This document shows, in pieces, positions 23,656-34,642 of a DNA stretch of 64,000 nucleotides. The stretch spans positions 14,508,001 to 14,572,000 of the forward strand of contig JANTQA010000023.1 of NCBI GenBank assembly GCA_027625915.1, written 5' to 3'. How positions within the stretch are numbered: position 1 is the stretch's first letter; each line of letters starts with the position of its first letter. The notes below the pieces were generated by a model. It was not told where the DNA came from. It was given only the letters and a program-made list of their open reading frames with translations, and did not search any database. The DNA comes from Anaeramoeba flamelloides (lineage: Eukaryota; Metamonada; Anaeramoebidae). A program made the translations under genes and the position numbers.

Positions 23656-25176
23656 TTAATAAAAATAATTATAATATCTCATCCCAACATAGGCAACTGA
23701 ATTTGATATTATTTTGTCTCCGTCTGTATCATGTAGCCATGCCTTACCACAATCGTCTGTAATTTTTGTTGACATTGGATGGAAATTTAAACAGACGACT
23801 GTCCCAAACCCTTCTTTTTTGTTTTTTTCCGTTATTAAAGGGTAGCCGTTTGTCCATTTAGCAATTAATTTCCCGCCATTGATATTCTGTGTGCCAATAA
23901 GGTGTGCGTATTCCTTTGTTTTGAAAGATTCGACGTCTTCCATGATCGGGTGTTCAGGTATTAGCACATCGCCCAAATTTCTGGAACTTTCGTGAATCCG
24001 CTCTCCAATTGCCAGGGGGATAAACTCGTCATCTACGATCCTTCCTTTAATTCTGTAGTTGTCTGAATTAATGAGTGTGTTAATTGCAATTACAACCAGG
24101 CCCTTGCCACCTTCAACAAACCTCGCTAAGTGATCTCCCAAGATATTTGGGTTGATCATCCCCGCTCCATTTCGGCCACGCAGCACAACAACATCATATT
24201 GGTTAATGAATTCAAAGGTCGGGGTGGCTGAGCTGAGATTAATTATCGTCACATATTGGATGCCATTACTTTTGATCGTATCTTGCAGATGATCCAATCT
24301 TGATTGCCCCCTACGCGCGGCTGCCAACAAGAGCACTTTCAAATGCTCTAACTGTGGGCCTGCTCTTGTCAAAGGACAAATTTTGATTTTATATTTCTGG
24401 ATCAGATTTATGGAATGGTTGAACAATTGCTGGACAGGGAAAAGACCCGTTTCCTTCACGATTTTCAAATCTTTAAAATCCATCAAGTCTAACCTGATAT
24501 TGGGCAAAAAGTCCTGCAGGAGGGTTTTCAAAGTGACACCTTCATTGTCCTTGTATTCGGTTGCCTTTTTTTCCTTTGCCCACCCCACTAAGGCTTGGAA
24601 AATGTCTATTTCCTTCGCCATCAATTTTTTTAAGCCTAAAACCATTTTGATCGTGTCAACCGACAAGGACTTGAAACAGTCCCGATTTTCGAAGATCAGA
24701 TCGCTATTGTTCTCGATATATCTCTTTGCATATTCCGTATACTCTTCGACCCCGATTTGCTTTCCAAATTCGTAATATGCAATATAATTTGTTTCGTCGA
24801 GAGACCTTTTGAATTCGCTAATGCAGTACTGCCGTAAGTCATCCATTTCGTACTTTTCCGCCACAAAATAGATTTTTGTTATCATCCCTGCACTGAGTTC
24901 GATTTCCTTTTTATACGCATACTCTAAAAAGTGTGCAAATGTTTCACACTCAATATCGTCCACAACAATTTCGCTGACGCCAAGACGATCGTCACATTCC
25001 CAATTTTCTGAATAGAATTGCTTCTCCCAAAAGCTTGACACAATAGACAACACCAGCTTGTGTGCATAAAACACTTTTTTATTTTTACCCACAATGAATT
25101 TTACATCAGCTAGTTCTTGGCTATACAAAAAATGTGAAAGTACTTCTTCAATAGAATTCGACATCAGATCAGTCAC
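23656..25176 (-). CDS. BTB-BACK protein with C-terminal amidotransferase-like domain, 506 aa
   Basis: Single open frame of 506 codons ending in TAA. Residues ~12-120 are a BTB/POZ domain (ELADVKFIV at 21-29, FYAHKLVLSIVSSFW at 36-50, YAYKKEIELS near 87). Residues ~125-240 match a BACK-type helical region (YCISEFKRSL, IFQALVGWAKEKK). BTB-BACK proteins usually act as dimerising CUL3 ubiquitin-ligase adaptors. The C terminus (about 275-500) is not Kelch. It has a Rossmann-like pattern (HLKVLLLAAARRG, YDVVVLRGRNG, ARFVEGGKGLVVIAI) and then HPIMEDVESF, GGKLIAKWTNGYPLI and GFGTVVCLNFHPMS. That layout resembles class I glutamine amidotransferase-like (ThuA or DUF4350-type) folds. I see no obvious Cys-His-Glu triad, so it may be a binding rather than a catalytic domain. 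GC content is far above the flanks. The start could also be Met5. Confidence 0.85.
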   Translation of the reverse strand: MTDLMSNSIEEVLSHFLYSQELADVKFIVGKNKKVFYAHKLVLSIVSSFWEKQFYSENWECDDRLGVSEIVVDDIECETFAHFLEYAYKKEIELSAGMITKIYFVAEKYEMDDLRQYCISEFKRSLDETNYIAYYEFGKQIGVEEYTEYAKRYIENNSDLIFENRDCFKSLSVDTIKMVLGLKKLMAKEIDIFQALVGWAKEKKATEYKDNEGVTLKTLLQDFLPNIRLDLMDFKDLKIVKETGLFPVQQLFNHSINLIQKYKIKICPLTRAGPQLEHLKVLLLAAARRGQSRLDHLQDTIKSNGIQYVTIINLSSATPTFEFINQYDVVVLRGRNGAGMINPNILGDHLARFVEGGKGLVVIAINTLINSDNYRIKGRIVDDEFIPLAIGERIHESSRNLGDVLIPEHPIMEDVESFKTKEYAHLIGTQNINGGKLIAKWTNGYPLITEKNKKEGFGTVVCLNFHPMSTKITDDCGKAWLHDTDGDKIISNSVAYVGMRYYNYFY

Positions 25177-25829
25177 AATTAATTAAGAGCGTTGTTTTTT
25201 TTATTTTTGGTTTTTTATTTTGAATAAAAATCAAAAAGGGTTTGTGTTGGTTCTTAATTTGGGAGGCTGTTTTCTAACAAGAAATTTGAAAATAAAAAAA
25301 TTTGAAAAAATGAATAAAAATATTTCCAAAATTGATTTGGCAGAAGGTTATAGCAAGTTTTTAAGAAACTGTTTAAAAGTCGAAAGTGAGACAGTTTGAT
25401 GAATGCTGAGAGATACTTTGTTTCTCACTTTTTTACAACAGCTTTCAAAGTGGATTTTAGGTTTTGGAAAGGAAGGCTGGAAAAAAAAGAATTTTGATCT
25501 TACTTTTTAATTTCAATTTTAAAAAACCATTTATGAGTAACACACTGGTTTGTTTCTTAAAAAGTATCTTGAAAATATTGCCTCTAGTTGAAAAATTATA
25601 ATCAAAGTGTTTACTTTTTTCACATTGATACCTTCTAATTGTTATCACATTACTCAAATTTTTGACCTCTTGGACGTTACCCCATCTTTTTAATTGGAAA
25701 ATAAAATCAAATTTATTAACTTAATTGAGACATAACAAGAAAATATTTTGCGAATTAATTCTAAATTCAATTCGTAAAACTTTTTTTTTATAATTTAATT
25801 ATAAAATATTTGTGAGAATTGAAAAACAG
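25177..25829. other. upstream flank of the BTB gene
   Basis: AT-rich; presumably holds the BTB promoter. No recognisable element. Confidence 0.4.
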
Positions 25830-27400
25830 TACAATCGTCTTGTAAATTTAAAGGCAAATACTAAAAAAATTTTTACCGTATCTTGAAATTGAAAAACCAA
25901 GAAAAATTATGGTTACCAAAATACTTGACTTAAACTTTCTTTTAATGAAATTTACAGAAATATATTTATTTTTAAAAAGTTTGATTATCTATTTTTCTCT
26001 CATTATTGAAAATTTTCAAAATTCAACATATTTTGTGATTTATTTTAAAAACAAATATATATTCTTTGGAAGAAGAAATAAGAAATCTTATTGTATGTCA
26101 AAGGAAGTATAAATAAATATCCTTTATAAATTTAACCACTAAGTTTTCAAAAATTTTCAAGTTTAAAAAATCTACTTACTGTAGTCAAAATAAAGCGTGT
26201 AAAAAAATTTAATGCATGTTTCAAAATAAAAAGCGTGTTTTTTTGTTATAGAAAACCTATACATTAACCAATCAAAGAAATCAATAATAAACCCTAAAAA
26301 AATATGGTAGTTGTTTCTTAAAGTTCTATTATTTAAAAAGAAATTCTAAAAATGAAGGATCAAATTACAAAATTTATCTCAAAAAATAGAGTTAATTTTT
26401 TTCATCATAATTTTAATCAATAATAAAAAAAACAAAAAATTTCAAAAAAATTGAGAATATTATGGAAAATTTTCAACTATTTGCATGAATAATTTTAAAT
26501 TTTACTGAAAATAACCAGACCTTTACTTTCAAAATTGATTTGGGCTCAGGTATACTATTTGGTAGTAGATTGGATGTTACATTGGTACAAGAATAAAAAA
26601 AAGCACGGATAATATTTTGAAACATGGATTATAGTCGTTGTGCACGCATTATTTTGATCACTGTAATCTCAAAAAAATTACAATTTTTTTTAGAAACTTT
26701 GAAATAATGAAATTTTTGATTCAAAGAACAAGGTAACCCAATTTTTTCCTTTTATTGAATTTAAAAAATATTAAAAAAAAAAAAAACAATCAAATTAAAA
26801 ATTCTCCTTAAAAATTTCTATTATAAACTTGGAAAATCCAACTTGAAAATAGTTAGAAATAACTTTAAATTTAAATATTTATAATTAATCATTAAAAACT
26901 CAACTTAATTCGTTTTACTTTCCTATACAACTCAAATATTAAAGCTATCAATAGAGTTTCTAATTATTTCTCATTTTGTAAATATTTTCAAACAAAAAAA
27001 ATTATTCCCAAATAATAATTCGAATACAAAAAAATAATAGATATTACCAAATAACTGATTTTAAGAAAAACAAATTCATTGTTGATATTATTAATATTTG
27101 AAAAAGAATATTACTTAACTTTTTAAATTTCAAGAATTTGAATAAATATTAGCAAATAAAATAGATATTCAATTTTTTTAGATCTCCAAGGATTCAATAT
27201 TTGATTTATTTTTCTGGTATTTATAAAAAAAAAAAAATTAAAGGTTCAATGTTTTTTTGTTCATACAAGCTCTTAGAATAACAGAAGGTGAGATTTAAAA
27301 TAAACCAATTTTTTGGTCAATTTTTTTTTTCTACTTTATCAAAAATACGAATAAAAAGTATCAATGTTTTTTGACTGAAAATGTATTGGTTGAAAAGGAG
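25830..27400 (+). repeat. large dispersed repeat L, copy 2
   Basis: Collinear with 8900-10460. Shared blocks include GTATCTTGAAATT near 25878, a GAAGAAATAAGAAATCTTATT block near 26071, CAAGGATTCAATATTTGATT near 27187 and TTTTGACTGAAAATGTATTG near 27368. It is interrupted by a Tc-A element at 26179-26663 that copy 1 lacks. Confidence 0.6.
26179..26663 (-). mobile_element. Tc-A Tc1/mariner-type MITE, copy in L repeat
   Basis: 485 bp, flanked by TA on both sides (26177-26178 and 26664-26665). Inverted ends are CTGTAGTCAAAATAAAGCG and, from the right, CAGTGATCAAAATAATGCG. No transposase frame, so it is non-autonomous and was probably moved by a Tc1/mariner enzyme, judged from the CAG ends and TA duplication. 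L copy 1 shows the empty site. It is very similar to the copy at 31568. Confidence 0.9.
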
Positions 27401-29629
27401 CTCTCTTAAATAGTTGTTAACCCAAAATAAAATAAATCAAAAATTTCAAACAAAAAGCATCTTTTCTCTTATCAGAAAATTATTATGAATAATAAAATTC
27501 TTCAGATAATGATAATTCATTTCTTTTATGATGACCCATTGGGTGTTTAAAAATGTTTAATTTATTTCTTGTGAAAATAAGCACTCTATCAACCATGGAA
27601 AAAATAAATTAGAATTTCAAACACTTATTTTTGAAGTTTTATCAACTTTTTCTTGATTTTCTATAGTTTAACAGATTTTTTTGAATTAAAAAAGTTGTTA
27701 CTTGATCTAGAGAAAACATATTTTTCCTATTTATAATTTTAAACCTAGTGAAATTTTTAAAAAAATCACATGTCTCACATAAACAAAAAATATTCTATTC
27801 AATATAAAAGTAAGAAATTATTGAAAATTTTCAAAGATTTACTTTGTATTCAATATTATGTGAGATTTTTAATTTTTAAATCTGTACAAAAAAAAAAGTA
27901 ATTAATTCATGGGTTTTCTTTAATATTTTAACTAAAAAAATAATTCTCCAAATTTGAACTGTTGAAAAATATCACATTTTTATTTTTATTTTTTAATATT
28001 TAAGAAAAAACAAATTTTTAATGGAATAGATCTTAGATTTTCAAATTAGTAACTTATATGTCTCTTAAAGAAAATTATTAGTATGAATAGATGAAAGTAA
28101 AACAATAATCATATATAAAACAAAAAAAGAGTTTAAATATATTACAAAAATTAAAAAATTATTACGAATCATCTAGATTGAATTTCTTGTTGGGGGTAAG
28201 AAGACCAAGATTTAGGAGTAATTAATGATTCTATTCAAATGGAATTTTATTTTACTTTTGAAATATCTATTATTTTCATTTGATTAAAACTGAAAGTTGG
28301 AATGTTCTTTATTTCATTTATCAAATAACTTTAAAACAGGTTTTAAATATGTTCAGCTTATATGTATTTTATGTCTGTTCTTAAGATCAATAATTTGAGA
28401 AATAAATCCTTTTTATATTATAATTTATTCTTCTTCTTGAAGGGTTGAAAAATATTTTACTAATATGAGAATTTTTTCATTTATTCTTTTCTTAATTTGT
28501 TTGATTTTTTTTTTATCAATATGCTTCTTTAACCATAACAACAATTTTTCTGTATTTTTTTATTATGAATGATTATAAAAAGTTGGATTCCACAATTAAA
28601 TACTTTTTTTAGATATTTAAGTAAAGGGGCATCTCAAGTGTAATTTTACTTTCTCAATGATAATAAAAATAGTTGGGGCTGGGTTAAATACATAAAAAGA
28701 AATTAAACGCTTTTTAATTTGGGAAAATTAAAATTATAGTAAATGAAAACTAAGGTCATTTAATAAAAGAAGAAAACAAATGATTGAAGATAACTCAGAG
28801 GATTTTTTAAAAAAATAAGTTTGATAATACTATCTTTTACCCTGAAAGGGATCGTTCTTTGATTCCTCTATGATAAGAAAATATTGAAAAAATAGACTAT
28901 TTTTGGGATCTTTTAAAATGACTCATTTAATTTCCATAGTTATTAGAATTAAAAGTGTTTTTTTTTTGATTTGATTGAAAATAATATAATAAATTATTAT
29001 ATGAAGTTCATTCTGTTGCTTCTTTTAATTAATTTGAGGCATTTTATTGTTAGTAAGTTATATTTGTAATTAAATACGTGTTGAACTTTTTTTCACAAAT
29101 ATTAAAATTAATTAATTATTTGAAATAAGAAAATATAAAGGAAATTTTTTCTATTTGTGTTTTATTTTACCATGTTTTCAAAAAATTATTTTTGATGTAT
29201 TTTTAGTACAACAGTTGGATGTTATTTTAATACCATTCTTCTTTTAAAAAATGAAAAAATTGTTTCAGACTATTAGAATAAATAAAATTTTATTTTTTCT
29301 AGCTTTAAATAATTATAGTAATTTTTTTTTTGAAATTAAGTAGATTTTTTAAACTAAATTATTCCAAAACATAGCAGTTTCAATTTTTAAAATGTATTTT
29401 AGTACAGCCCCTTCAGAGATAATATGATTTCTTTCTTCTACAATGAGAATAGGTTTTTTTTGGGAAGAATTTATACTCTATTTTGGATTTTGAAATTTTC
29501 CCAAATTTATAAAAATAATAATTTAGACGGAAAAATACCTTTAAAAATAAGTTTGTTCTTGTGGTACTAATATTTTTTTTTATTTTTCAATTTTAAGTAG
29601 TGATAAAAACTTTTAAAATTGTTATTAAG
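27401..29629. other. AT-rich spacer with decayed repeats
   Basis: No gene seen. A weak match to the D-family interior (GATTGAAAATAATATAATAAAT near 28972 and neighbours) suggests an old D copy at about 28760-29060. Confidence 0.4.
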
Positions 29630-30566
29630 GGATTAGCGTCTACCAAGGAGAAGACTACGATCAAAGTAAGTTGTTATTGGGAATAAATACATTTCGTTGG
29701 AACATGGTTCAAATGACTTTAAAAAATCGATTAGTCAAGTAGTAATATTTGTTGATCTCATCAATTAAAAATGATCTATGTATTAGTAAAAAACCCAACA
29801 TTTTCAGAAAAAAATTTACATTTCGCCATAAATTTAAAGGTTGAATTATCAATTTTCAGACTCCAAAGTTGCAAAATATATTTCTTAAATTTATGGTAAC
29901 ATATATATTAGTTGTTAAAAAATTCGTTTTTTAAAAAAAATCAAATAATAGATTTTATTGACAAATTATTTCTGAAATATGGGAAATATATTGATAATAC
30001 ACTTGTCTTTATAAAAAGGAAATAAAACTAATCAATCTATGGGTTTTTATGTTGATTACTATTGGGTTAATCTATTGAAATTAAAAAATTCAAAAAATAG
30101 TTACTTTTGGAAATTCTAAATATAAATTATTAAATATCTATTACTATTATTTTGGGTTTCAATTTTTAGATTTCGGAAAAGGAATTAAAAAAAAAAATTT
30201 CCAAAATGAGACTTTTAAATAGTGATCCTTAATAAAAAATGTAATCAATTATTATACAAGAAGATTTATAATTAATTTTTTATAATAACAGAAACTATTT
30301 AAACCGTTGGTGCACTAATATCATTTACACTCAATTTCAACATACTTGATTATAGAGAAATCTATGGTGACATCAATCCCTTAAATAATAAAGATGCGGG
30401 CAGGTTTTTGTTACCTGTTCCCTTAACCAAATTAATCTCAGATATTCGAAAAAAAAGATCGTAAGCATATCTTCATCTATACTTTTAACATAATCTTTTC
30501 TTAAAAAACTTTTTGGAAATATTTTATTCATTTTTTAGAATTATTTTAATCAAAAGTATATTTTAA
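29630..30566 (+). CDS. exon-like segments of an unknown gene just upstream of uS19
   Basis: The segment 30356-30460 follows a TATAG acceptor and reads EIYGDINPLNNKDAGRFLLP then VPLTKLISDIRKKR. A GTAAGC donor joins it in phase to 30539-30566 (IILIKSIF, then TAA), ending 16 bp before the uS19 start codon. A further segment at 29630-29665 (ISVYQGEDYDQ between AG and GTAAGT) is suggestive but does not join directly in phase. A degenerate relative (EIYCEANPLKYQ) lies at 43668-43710 inside repeat N, so this may be part of a repeated gene or element rather than a host gene. Function unknown. Confidence 0.35.
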
Positions 30567-30582
30567 ACAGAAAATAATTAAT

Positions 30583-31208
30583 ATGTCCCAAACAAAAAAG
30601 AAAAGAAGTTTTCGTGTTTACACCTATAGAGGTGTTGAACTTGACAACCTTGTCAATATGAAAATGGACAAATTTGCAGAACTTTTAGATTCTCGTGGAA
30701 GAAGAAAACTCAATAGAGGACTTTCAAGAAGGCACACTTCTCTCATCAAAAGACTTCGAAAAGCAGTACGATCTTTTCTATCCTAAACTCTTGAAGAGAA
30801 AAGTTACTTTTTTTTTTCAAAAAAAGACAAAATAAGAACTTATTTCTCAAAAAAAAAAACTCCTTCTTTTCAATCTTTTTTATTTTCTTTTTACTTTCTC
30901 TATTTTTTTATTTCGATTTGATTCACCAATTCAAAAACTATCACAAAAATCAAAAACAGAAAAAAGGTGTAAAACCAGGCGACAACGCGCCAGTAATCAG
31001 AACCCATCTTAGGGATATGATTATCCTTCCAGAAATGGTTGGCTCAACTATTGCTGTTCATAATGGAAAGAACTTTATTCCAATTGAAATCAATGCAAGA
31101 ATGATTGGATGCTATCTTGGTGAATTTTCCCTCACCTACAAAAAAACAACCCATGGTAGACCTGGTGTTGGTGCTACTCACTCTTCCAAATTTGTACCCC
31201 TTAAATAA
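30583..31208 (+). CDS. RPS15: 40S ribosomal protein uS19 (RPS15), two exons, 143 aa
   Basis: Small-subunit ribosomal protein on the 40S head, near the decoding region. Exon 1 is 30583-30765 (61 codons) and exon 2 is 30960-31208, joined in phase 0 across a 194-bp GT-AG intron. The product keeps the eukaryotic signature: [17 protein letters not shown] near the start, [20 protein letters not shown] before the intron, then [34 protein letters not shown] and the C terminus [18 protein letters not shown]. Length is normal (human 145 aa). The ATG sits in AATTAATATG after a short leader. Without the intron the frame would stop soon after exon 1. No anomalies seen. Confidence 0.97.
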
Positions 31209-31220
31209 TTTCACAGATGA

Positions 31221-31245
31221 TCTTTCTTTCTTTCTTTCTTTCTTT
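31221..31245. repeat. (TTTC)n microsatellite in uS19 3' flank
   Basis: About six TTTC units following the uS19 stop codon. Confidence 0.9.
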
Positions 31246-31567
31246 TTTTTTTTATGTTAGAAATACGCTTTTGAATTTTTCTAAAGATATGGAACATTCA
31301 CTAAATGAATAAACATAAACTTTTGAAACACATTCTTTTTTTTACTTTTTTGTTCTTCGATTATTTTGCTTTTTTTAAAAAAAAGAACTGTTGGGTAATC
31401 GAAAGACGATAAAACATTAACTTTTAAAACTATTGATTTAATGGCTATCCAATTCTTAAGCACTGGAACTTTTGTTTAGGAATCACTTCATTCAGAGAAT
31501 ACTATTACTCCTATTAAAATGTCATAGATATGTTAAATTTAGTTATTATCGATTGTTTTCAAATATA

Positions 31568-32048
31568 CAGTGATCAAAATAATGCGTGCACAACGACTAT
31601 AATCCATGTTTCAAAATATTATCCGTGCTTTTTTTTATTCTTGTACCAATGTAACATCCAATCTACTACCAAATAGTATACCTGAGCCCAAATCAATTTT
31701 GAAAGTAAAGGTCTGGTTATTTTCAGTAAAATTTAAAATTATTCATGCAATTAGTTCAAATTTTTCCATAATATTCTCAATTTTTTTGAATTTTTTTGTT
31801 TTTTTTATTATTAAAATTTTGATGAAAAAAATTAACTCTATTTTTTGAGATAAATTTTGCAATTTGATCCTTCTTTTTTAGAATTTCTTTTTAAATAATA
31901 GAACTTTAAGAAACAGCTACCATATTTTTTTAGGGTTTATTATTGGTTTCTTTGATTGGTTAATGTATAGGTTTTCTATAACAAAAAAACACACTTTTTA
32001 TTTTGAAACACGCATTAAATTTTTTTGCACGCTTTATTTTGACTACAG
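31568..32048 (+). mobile_element. Tc-A MITE, copy 3' of uS19
   Basis: 481 bp with TA duplications at 31566-31567 and 32049-32050. Ends CAGTGATCAAAATAATGCG and, inverted, CTGTAGTCAAAATAAAGCG. It is almost a mirror copy of 26179-26663. The longest open frames are short AT-driven ones. Confidence 0.9.
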
Positions 32049-32050
32049 TA

Positions 32051-33586
32051 CTTTTAATATTGAGTGAAAAGGGAAAAACAATAATAAGCTATGATCTCTT
32101 TTTTTGTTTTGTTCATTATCAGACAGATTAACAGAAAATTAAATAGAAATTTGTTAAATTGAAGTAAACTATTTTCATAACAATCAGTACCTCTTTCCAT
32201 TCCCCAATTTCAACCAAATTTAAGGAATTAAACAATTCTCAAATTAAAGCACATTTTTTCCAAACTTTTTTCTGCTATTTCTCTTGAATCCAAATTAATA
32301 TATATTAATTTGTAATTTTTTCTGTGCTTTAAATTTTGTTCAAAGTTTGCAATCTTAAAAACGATACTGGTTGTAACTTTTAAAGTGTAATTCATCTTTT
32401 TGTTATCAATCAAATCAACCAATAAAATATGTTTAAGATCTCAAAAATAGTTTAATTTTTCAAAGAATTTTTTCTTGAACTAAAAACCAAAGAAAAACCC
32501 TTACTTAAAGGTAGTCTTATTAAAAGTATACTTGTGTTTAGTCTTTCAGTTTTTTACCGTTTCATTAATTTTTTCTTTTATTAATTGATCTTTTTTTTCT
32601 TCAAACTATCTAATTATTATTATTATTTTCGAGAAAAAATGGTAGGAACCTGTCACTGTTGAAAAATAAGCCATGTTTGACAATAATAGCTCTATTAACG
32701 GTTTAAAACAAAATTTTCAGTATTCATGTGTTTTTTCTACAAGTTGGTGATGGTAATGGGGTAAACGGAATAAAAAAATTATAATAAGAATTGATAAACT
32801 TGTTCACAGTTATTTCTTAAACAATCCAAACTTGTTAAAAATTTGATCAAAACCCAAACTTAGCTTTACCTAACAAAAAACAGCTAACTGGATCTTAACT
32901 AAAGCAAATAATCTACCATATACTGCAATTTATTGAGTCAGATAACTTGTGTTGAATTTATACTGTAAAGTTGGTATCCTGTACTGGTATTTTGCAAAAA
33001 TATGATTTGGGAAACTTACAAAAAAAAGAAAAAATAAATAAAAATAAAAACAACAAAGCAAAATAATAGAAAATTTGGAAAACCTATTCTTATTTTTAAA
33101 AACTCAGATCTTTGTAGATTCATCTCGTCTATAAAATTCTAATTTAAAGCTTTTAAAGTTAAGTATTTCGTTTGTTCTATAGTTGGAAACTACTATTTAG
33201 ACCTCTTTATTAAAAAAAAAAAAAAAATCCAACCCACAAAAAGAAAAGTACAAACACAAATTCTTATTCTTCAAAATCAACTATTAATATATATATACAT
33301 ATATACCTTCTATAAAATATTCAATTGTAATTTACAGAATTAAAGGGTTAATTTTTGATTTTAAAGTGATTTAACATTTCTAAAAAAACTGTTATTATTT
33401 CTATGGATTAGTGACTTGAAAACTTTGGAAAATTCATTTCCTCAATTCTTTTTTCCACCTTTTAAGTTTAAAAAATTTTTTTATTTATTTTTCCAAAAAG
33501 GAAAAATAAGGAGATAACTTTACTTAAAATAAAATCAATCAATTATTTTGTTTTTTCATCAGTTAACTATGTGTTTAGTGGAATTT
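32051..33586. other. AT-rich spacer
   Basis: No gene or defined element. A GC-richer patch at 32640-33000 has only short open frames on both strands. A short (TA)n tract lies at 33587-33604. Confidence 0.5.
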
Positions 33587-33761
33587 ATATATATATATAT
33601 ATATTTATTTATTTTTAAATTATTTAATAGAATAAAAAAAGAAAGAAATAAAAAAAGAATAATTTAAAAACTCTTTGTAATACCAAAATATAACTTTTCA
33701 GTTAAAGCAAAAAAATACAATTTGATTCAAAAATAAATAGCATTTTTTATTTATATTGTTC

Positions 33762-34610
33762 TTACTTTTTAACTTTTTCATTTTCACTTTCATTTTCCTT
33801 TTCTTTTTCAATTTCATTTTCATTTTCCTTTTCATTTTCACTTTCACTTTCCTTTTCCTTTTCCTTTTCATTTTCCTTTTCATTTTTCTTTTCATTTTCA
33901 TTTTCATTTTCATTTCCATTTTCCTTTTCATTTTCCTTTTCCTTTTCATTTTTCTTTTCCTTTTCATTTTTATTTTCCTTTTCCTTTTCCTTTTCATTTT
34001 TATCTTGATCTTCATCCTTAACATCAAATTTGCCTTTTTTTATTAAATCAACCATTTCGCTAACAGAAACCTTATTTCCAAATTCTTGTAGGTCGTATGG
34101 GAGTCTGCTTATCATGGATAAGTTTGGTTTAATAGGCTTATCTTTGGGTGTTAATCTAAATTGAATTTTGTTTTCTTGGTTATTTTTTAAATCAATTTCA
34201 TTTAATTCATCCCAATCAAATAATAAAGGTTCAGTTGCACGAGAATAAATGTTGAAATCAATTAAAAATATTTTGTCATTCTTTGTGATATAAATATCAA
34301 AAATATCTATTGCAATGAAAAAAAAAATCAATAAAATTTTGAGAAAATAGAAGAAATTAAATGAATTATTTTTTATAAAAATTATGGATATAAGCCAAAT
34401 TTCAAAATTAGTGCCAAACTTTTTTTTATTATTTTTTTCTTTTTTCATTTACCTTTCAAAAAATAAAATGATTACTATATTTTTATTTATTAATCTATTT
34501 TGGTTATTATCTCTAAAAACTTTAGTTAAATACATTATTATTCAAATTAAAAAACAATTAAACAAATTTTTTTATGATGAAAAGTCTGACCCTATTTTTG
34601 AAATTTAGCT

Positions 34611-34642
<32 letters not shown>

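Noticed and set aside
33698-34046. Frames rich in KMKRK or FIFLF overlapping the CDC123 tail
   Set aside because: Shadows of the Lys/Glu repeat; the CDC123 frame is fixed by homology.
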